Below are positions 60,507 through 64,000 of a stretch of 64,000 nucleotides of DNA, in pieces. The stretch comes from Bimastos eiseni (taxonomy: Eukaryota > Annelida > Clitellata > Crassiclitellata > Lumbricidae). The translations under genes were made by a program, and so were the position numbers. The notes beneath the pieces are model-generated. The model ran no database searches, was not told where the DNA came from, and saw only the letters and a program-made list of their open reading frames with translations. The stretch spans positions 20,074,247-20,138,246 of the forward strand of contig OY365806.1 of the NCBI GenBank assembly GCA_959347315.1, in the 5' to 3' direction. Within the stretch, counting starts at the first letter, position 1. Each line of letters begins with the position of its first letter.

Positions 60507-61619
60507 GTGTGCAAATTTTGCTGCATTTTTTTTGTTAACAAACTTATTGATCTTAAATGTAAAATTGCTAGATGTGCTGCTAATTTAGTGTGGAGTGACC
60601 TGCTGCTCAACTCCGAATTCTCCGGCCCTGCCTTCGATGACATACCGCCTGTCACATTCTTTGAAGTCTTTAATCTTTTCAATAGCATGGTTCCTAAATC
60701 ATCAGCATTGGACTTCATACCTACATCACTCATCGTCTCTTGTTCTGATGTATTCTCTCACCTCATTGCACACTTGGCCGACCTATCTTTTGCTGAAGGA
60801 TGCTTTCCTTCATTCTTCAAATCTGCTTTAGTCACGCCTTTACTTAAAAAGCCTGACACCTAGCAATTTGTCTTACTTCAGACCTATCTCCAACCTCAAT
60901 AACATTTCCAAGATCCTCGAACGTCTTTTTCTTATGCGTATCAAGAGACACATTACTTCCTCTCCCAACTTCAGTCCCTACCAGTCAGCATATCGCGAAG
61001 GCTACTCCACGGAAACTGCTCTTGTCTCTACACTGGATTACATCTTCTCATCTATTGACAATGGTAAAGCCTCCCTCTCTGTGTGTCTTGACCTTAGTGC
61101 AGCCTTTGACACTGTAGACCACCAGTTACTCCTTGCAAGACTTGCAAAAAGCTTTGGTGTCTCTGGGACTGCCGTACACTGGTTAGCTTCATACCTGGTT
61201 GATCGCAATCAGCAGATGGGCATTGGATCTGCTCGGTCGGAGCCCACACTTTGCACTGCTGGAGTGCCACAACGATCTGTCCTCGGCCGTTTACTACGCA
61301 CTTTGGAATTCAATTACAACAGTATGCAGATGATACTCAGCTCCATACTGCTCTGTCACACACTGAACAGTTTGGTAAACTAAAACTGGAAAAATGCCTC
61401 TCATCCATATATGCATGGTTCTGTTTCAATGGTTTGGCCATAAACCCAGACAAGTCTGAAGCAATTGTATTTGGCTCAGGTCAACGCCTGCGTTCTTTCC
61501 CTATGATCTCTAGCATTGAACTGGCGGGCACTGCTGTGCCGCTTTCAGACTCTGTCAAAACACTTGGGTTACCCTCGACAGCAGCTCACATTTCGACCTC
61601 ACATAATAAGCCTTTGTAA
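60507..61619 (+). pseudogene. LINE reverse transcriptase domain, frameshifted
   Basis: Frame 3 gives LDFIPTSLIVSCSDVFSHLI and FKSALVTPLLKKPDT (60507-60863). Frame 1 gives YFRPISNLNNISKILERLF, SPYQSAYREGYSTETAL and VCLDLSAAFDTVDHQLL (motif A) to GVPQRSVLG (60868-61290). Frame 3 then has QQYADDTQLHTALSHT (motif C, YADD at 61323-61334). The GVPQGSVLGP motif has Gly to Arg at the fifth position, and a deletion removes the usual LLFTLYI segment before YADD. Confidence 0.88.
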
Positions 61620-62175
61620 ATCTTGTTTCTACCACATCAGGGCAATACGTCACATAAGGTCGGCTCTAACCCAAAATATGTATGAGACTATAGCCGGCTC
61701 ACTTGTCTCCTCTCGCCTCGATTATGCTAAATCACTTTTTGTCGGTCTCTCAGATCTTGAACTCAAAAGGCTTCAACGTATCCAAAATACGTTACCTCGA
61801 GTAGTGCTACGTGTCCCACTACGAACATGCTCCTCTGCCCTACTCCACCAGCTGCATTGGCTCCCTGTTGAATTCAGAATCAAATTTAAGTTAGCTTGTT
61901 TGACCTACAAAGCCATCATCACCAGTACACTTACCTATATTCATGCTCTACTAACTCCTTACATTCCTCCTCGTTGCTTACGATCATCAAGTACAGGTCT
62001 TTTAGTTGAACCACGATGCAGAACAGTTATGGGCTCTCGTGTATTTCATGTCTCTGCTCCTAGGGAATGGAATCGACTGCCACTCTCTCTTCGTAGCTCA
62101 AATTCACTTCCTTCCTTTAAAAAGCGACTCAAAACTCACTATTTCTCTTTGGCTTTCAAGGATTTGGAAATCTGA
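61620..62175 (+). pseudogene. LINE C-terminal region
   Basis: The frame-1 ORF from 61516 continues with SCFYHIRAIRHIRSAL, SRLDYAKSLFVGLSDLELKR, LQRIQNTLPRVVL, LHQLHWLPVEFRIKFKLACL, PPRCLRSSSTGLLVEPR, FHVSAPREWNRLPLSLRSSN and LPSFKKRLKTHYFSLAF. This is the classical CR1/L2 C-terminal tail, ending at a stop at 62173-62175. Confidence 0.88.
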
Positions 62176-62251
62176 TTGCATCTTCTCGTGGCGACTGACT
62201 ATCCGCGCCTCAGATGCACATTTAGGCCTGACCTTGTGCGCGTTACAAATT

Positions 62252-62280
62252 TAATAATAATAATAATAATAATAATAATA
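62252..62280. repeat. (AAT)n LINE tail
   Basis: About nine AAT units mark the LINE 3' end, directly before TACAGGCAAT, where LTR-like sequence resumes. Confidence 0.9.
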
Positions 62281-62679
62281 TACAGGCAATAGATTCCAGG
62301 GATTGCGTTACATCATTTTTAGTCATACCGCCTAATAGGTTGCGCCGTTCGTGTCGGGGTTGTCCCTTATTCTTGATTAGTGTTAACCAGCCGGTCCAGA
62401 CCAGATCTTTTAGCTGGTTCATGAATTTCTGGTCCGTGGGTCGCAGAGATGGTAGGGGCAGTCGACTCTGACATCTGCCTCGCGGTGTCGGGTTTCGTTG
62501 TTTGACACCCCGATGATCTTTGCGTAATTCTCGCCGTCTGTATTGAGGCCATCTGCCTCCGGCGAAACCCCTTGATGTCTCCAGTCTCAGGTTTCAGGTA
62601 GACAACTTCGTCCGTAGTCCTCCTACGCCTCGATGACTTTTATATAGTGCCAACGTCCAGAGTGTCGGGCGCGACAAGT

Positions 62680-64000
62680 AAATATACAACGGCTCATATG
62701 CCTGCAGTGAATCAATGTCATATGAGAACTGCGCCGACACAGACGCACGTATATCAGCTGTTCTGTTTACGGTTGCATTCGACGCATGTACATTGTGTAC
62801 AATATATGTTCTACTGTGATATACGTCCTACGCCTACGTGGACACAAACTCAGAGTTCTATGTCCTCCATAGCTCCATGTAGAGAAGGGTGATCACATCA
62901 ATGCCTGGTACCATATTCCTTAGTGGATCATCTACAAATTGCGTTGGGTCATTTTAACTCATTCACACAGAATGGTCTCGTCCTGAATTTGGTGTCGCAA
63001 CATCCAAAGCGGAGAAAATAATTGAACTGCTGCAAGCGGTGAAATTGATTAAGTTAAGACTTATTTCAACAGCTAGTGTATCTTATATTATCTGTATAGT
63101 CTATGTGTATCTGTAGCGTATATCTGTGCATTTAATTTGTGTACAATGTTGTTAATATCATTTTATATTGGGAGATTCAATTGAAGAGTAATTCATAGCT
63201 CTGAGACCTCTAGTAAAGCGACCATTATGTGCAAGACGAATGATGTTACTGTCCGGAGATATTCGATGATTAAGTGGCATTTCAGCAGCCAAATGCACGT
63301 ATAAAACTTCGCAATCATCACAAGGACTTGTTATAGAGTACAAAGTGTATGAAATTCTAACCATTACTATGCGTAATGTGTGGAACTGTGAATGCTAAAT
63401 ACCTGCAAAATTTCAAAATCTGATTTTCTCGGAAACGTAATATTTAGATTATCGTCCTTTAAAGGCTCTCTGGACTTATAATAAGATAAGACTTAGAATA
63501 TATACATACATATGTATAGCATATACAATACATATATATATATATATATATATGTTCTAGTAACAGCAACAAATCCCAAGGTTATTTCGTCCAGATTTGG
63601 TATCTCTTCTCTTAATTGGTTACGTGACTATACACAATGTTAATAGAACGAAGGCGCGTTCTTCTTTCGTTTAATGGATTTGTACCTGGATTGTAAACAC
63701 TGATGTCATGGTACATTTGACACACCCCACAGTGACGATAAGCATCGGTTGAGTCAGTTGACCAAACTTGGAAGCAAAGTCGTTGTTAAGTCGTTGTTAA
63801 TTGTCACTGAATCGCAGAGAACGGTTGGAAGACCCAAACCTAGAGAACACATGCAGTTCTCGGCAATCCGACTTAATAGATTGCGTAGCTCAACAGACAC
63901 TTCAAAATTAACCGGGATTTATTTTTAATTGTATTCAACCGAGACAGAGGTTGAGCAATTTACAAGGACGACGTGCGCACGCGCCATTTGCCATCTGAGT
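62680..64000. other. Intergenic sequence
   Basis: No gene recognised. A TA run lies at 63531-63553. Confidence 0.4.

Larger units (their letters stand above)
58759..62280 (+). mobile_element. CR1/L2-type LINE, nearly full-length but inactive
   Basis: The 3.5-kb element contains, in order: an N-terminal ORF (58765-59193), a hydrophobic stretch plus 2A-like motif (59239-59304), an APE endonuclease (59338-60090), an RT (about 60507-61620) and a C-terminal region to a stop at 62175. An AAT tail follows (62252-62280). Frames shift between 1 and 3 several times, and in-frame stops (59191, 60088, 60238, 60478) break it, so it cannot encode an intact protein. The single AAT-repeat tail and 'FDTVDH' RT place it in the CR1/L2 group by established clade features. 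Confidence 0.85.
58272..62676. mobile_element. Second LTR-like copy, split by a nested LINE
   Basis: The left part (58272-58758) matches 48481-48966 nearly base for base. The right part (62281-62676) matches about 48989-49301, with about 83 extra bases around 62375-62470. The ends are TGTCGCGG and GCGCGACA. The intervening 58759-62280 is a LINE. About 20 bp present in the first copy (48967-48987) are missing at the insertion point, so the LINE insertion seems to have deleted target sequence. Outer flanks TGTAC and AGTAA do not form a clear duplication. Confidence 0.65.

Overview
The window is eukaryotic, almost certainly from a marine invertebrate. It has spliced genes with long introns, very abundant microsatellites, and decayed LINEs, hAT, Helitron-like and LTR-like elements. 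Some traits fit a deuterostome such as an echinoderm: a LINE whose N-terminus has a hydrophobic stretch followed by a 2A-like motif (described in sea urchin LINEs), and a very abundant TAGGCCTA palindrome. The species cannot be fixed from the sequence alone.

The main host gene lies on the minus strand and covers about two thirds of the window. I assembled seven coding exons by splice sites and phase: 41604-41664 (signal peptide), 12984-13052 (acidic linker), 9731-9837 and 7589-7793 (Ig1), 3350-3538 and 2135-2263 (Ig2), and 112-399 (Ig3). They join without phase conflict into 349 codons of a secreted or membrane-tethered three-Ig adhesion protein of the lachesin/IgLON/DPR type. The 3' end (GPI or membrane anchor) lies beyond position 1. 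Intron 1 is about 28.5 kb (13053-41603) and holds LINE fragments, a terminal-inverted-repeat element, a tRNA-like SINE and long simple repeats.

From 41.7 to 64 kb no clear gene was recognised. There are weak plus-strand exon candidates at 44667-44818, 47342-47592 and 48073-48144. The rest is mobile-element territory: a retroposon with a U2 snRNA-derived head (46506-46768, flanked by 17-bp target-site duplications), a solo LTR-like element (48481-49301, 5-bp duplication), LINE ends at 50.8-52.0 kb, a fossil hAT transposase (about 52.9-53.5 kb), a hAT-type MITE (54146-54936) with a second copy at 7881-8726 inside the Ig gene, a Helitron-like end (to 55624), and a degenerate CR1/L2-type LINE (58759-62280) nested in a second copy of the LTR-like element.

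The best candidate for something undescribed is the U2-headed SINE-like element. Other notable points are splice sites of the Ig gene that abut microsatellites or a LINE tail, the LTR/LINE nest, the proline-less 2A motif, and the excess of TAGGCCTA. Exon calls were made by eye from splice signals, phase and family motifs, and no database search was possible.
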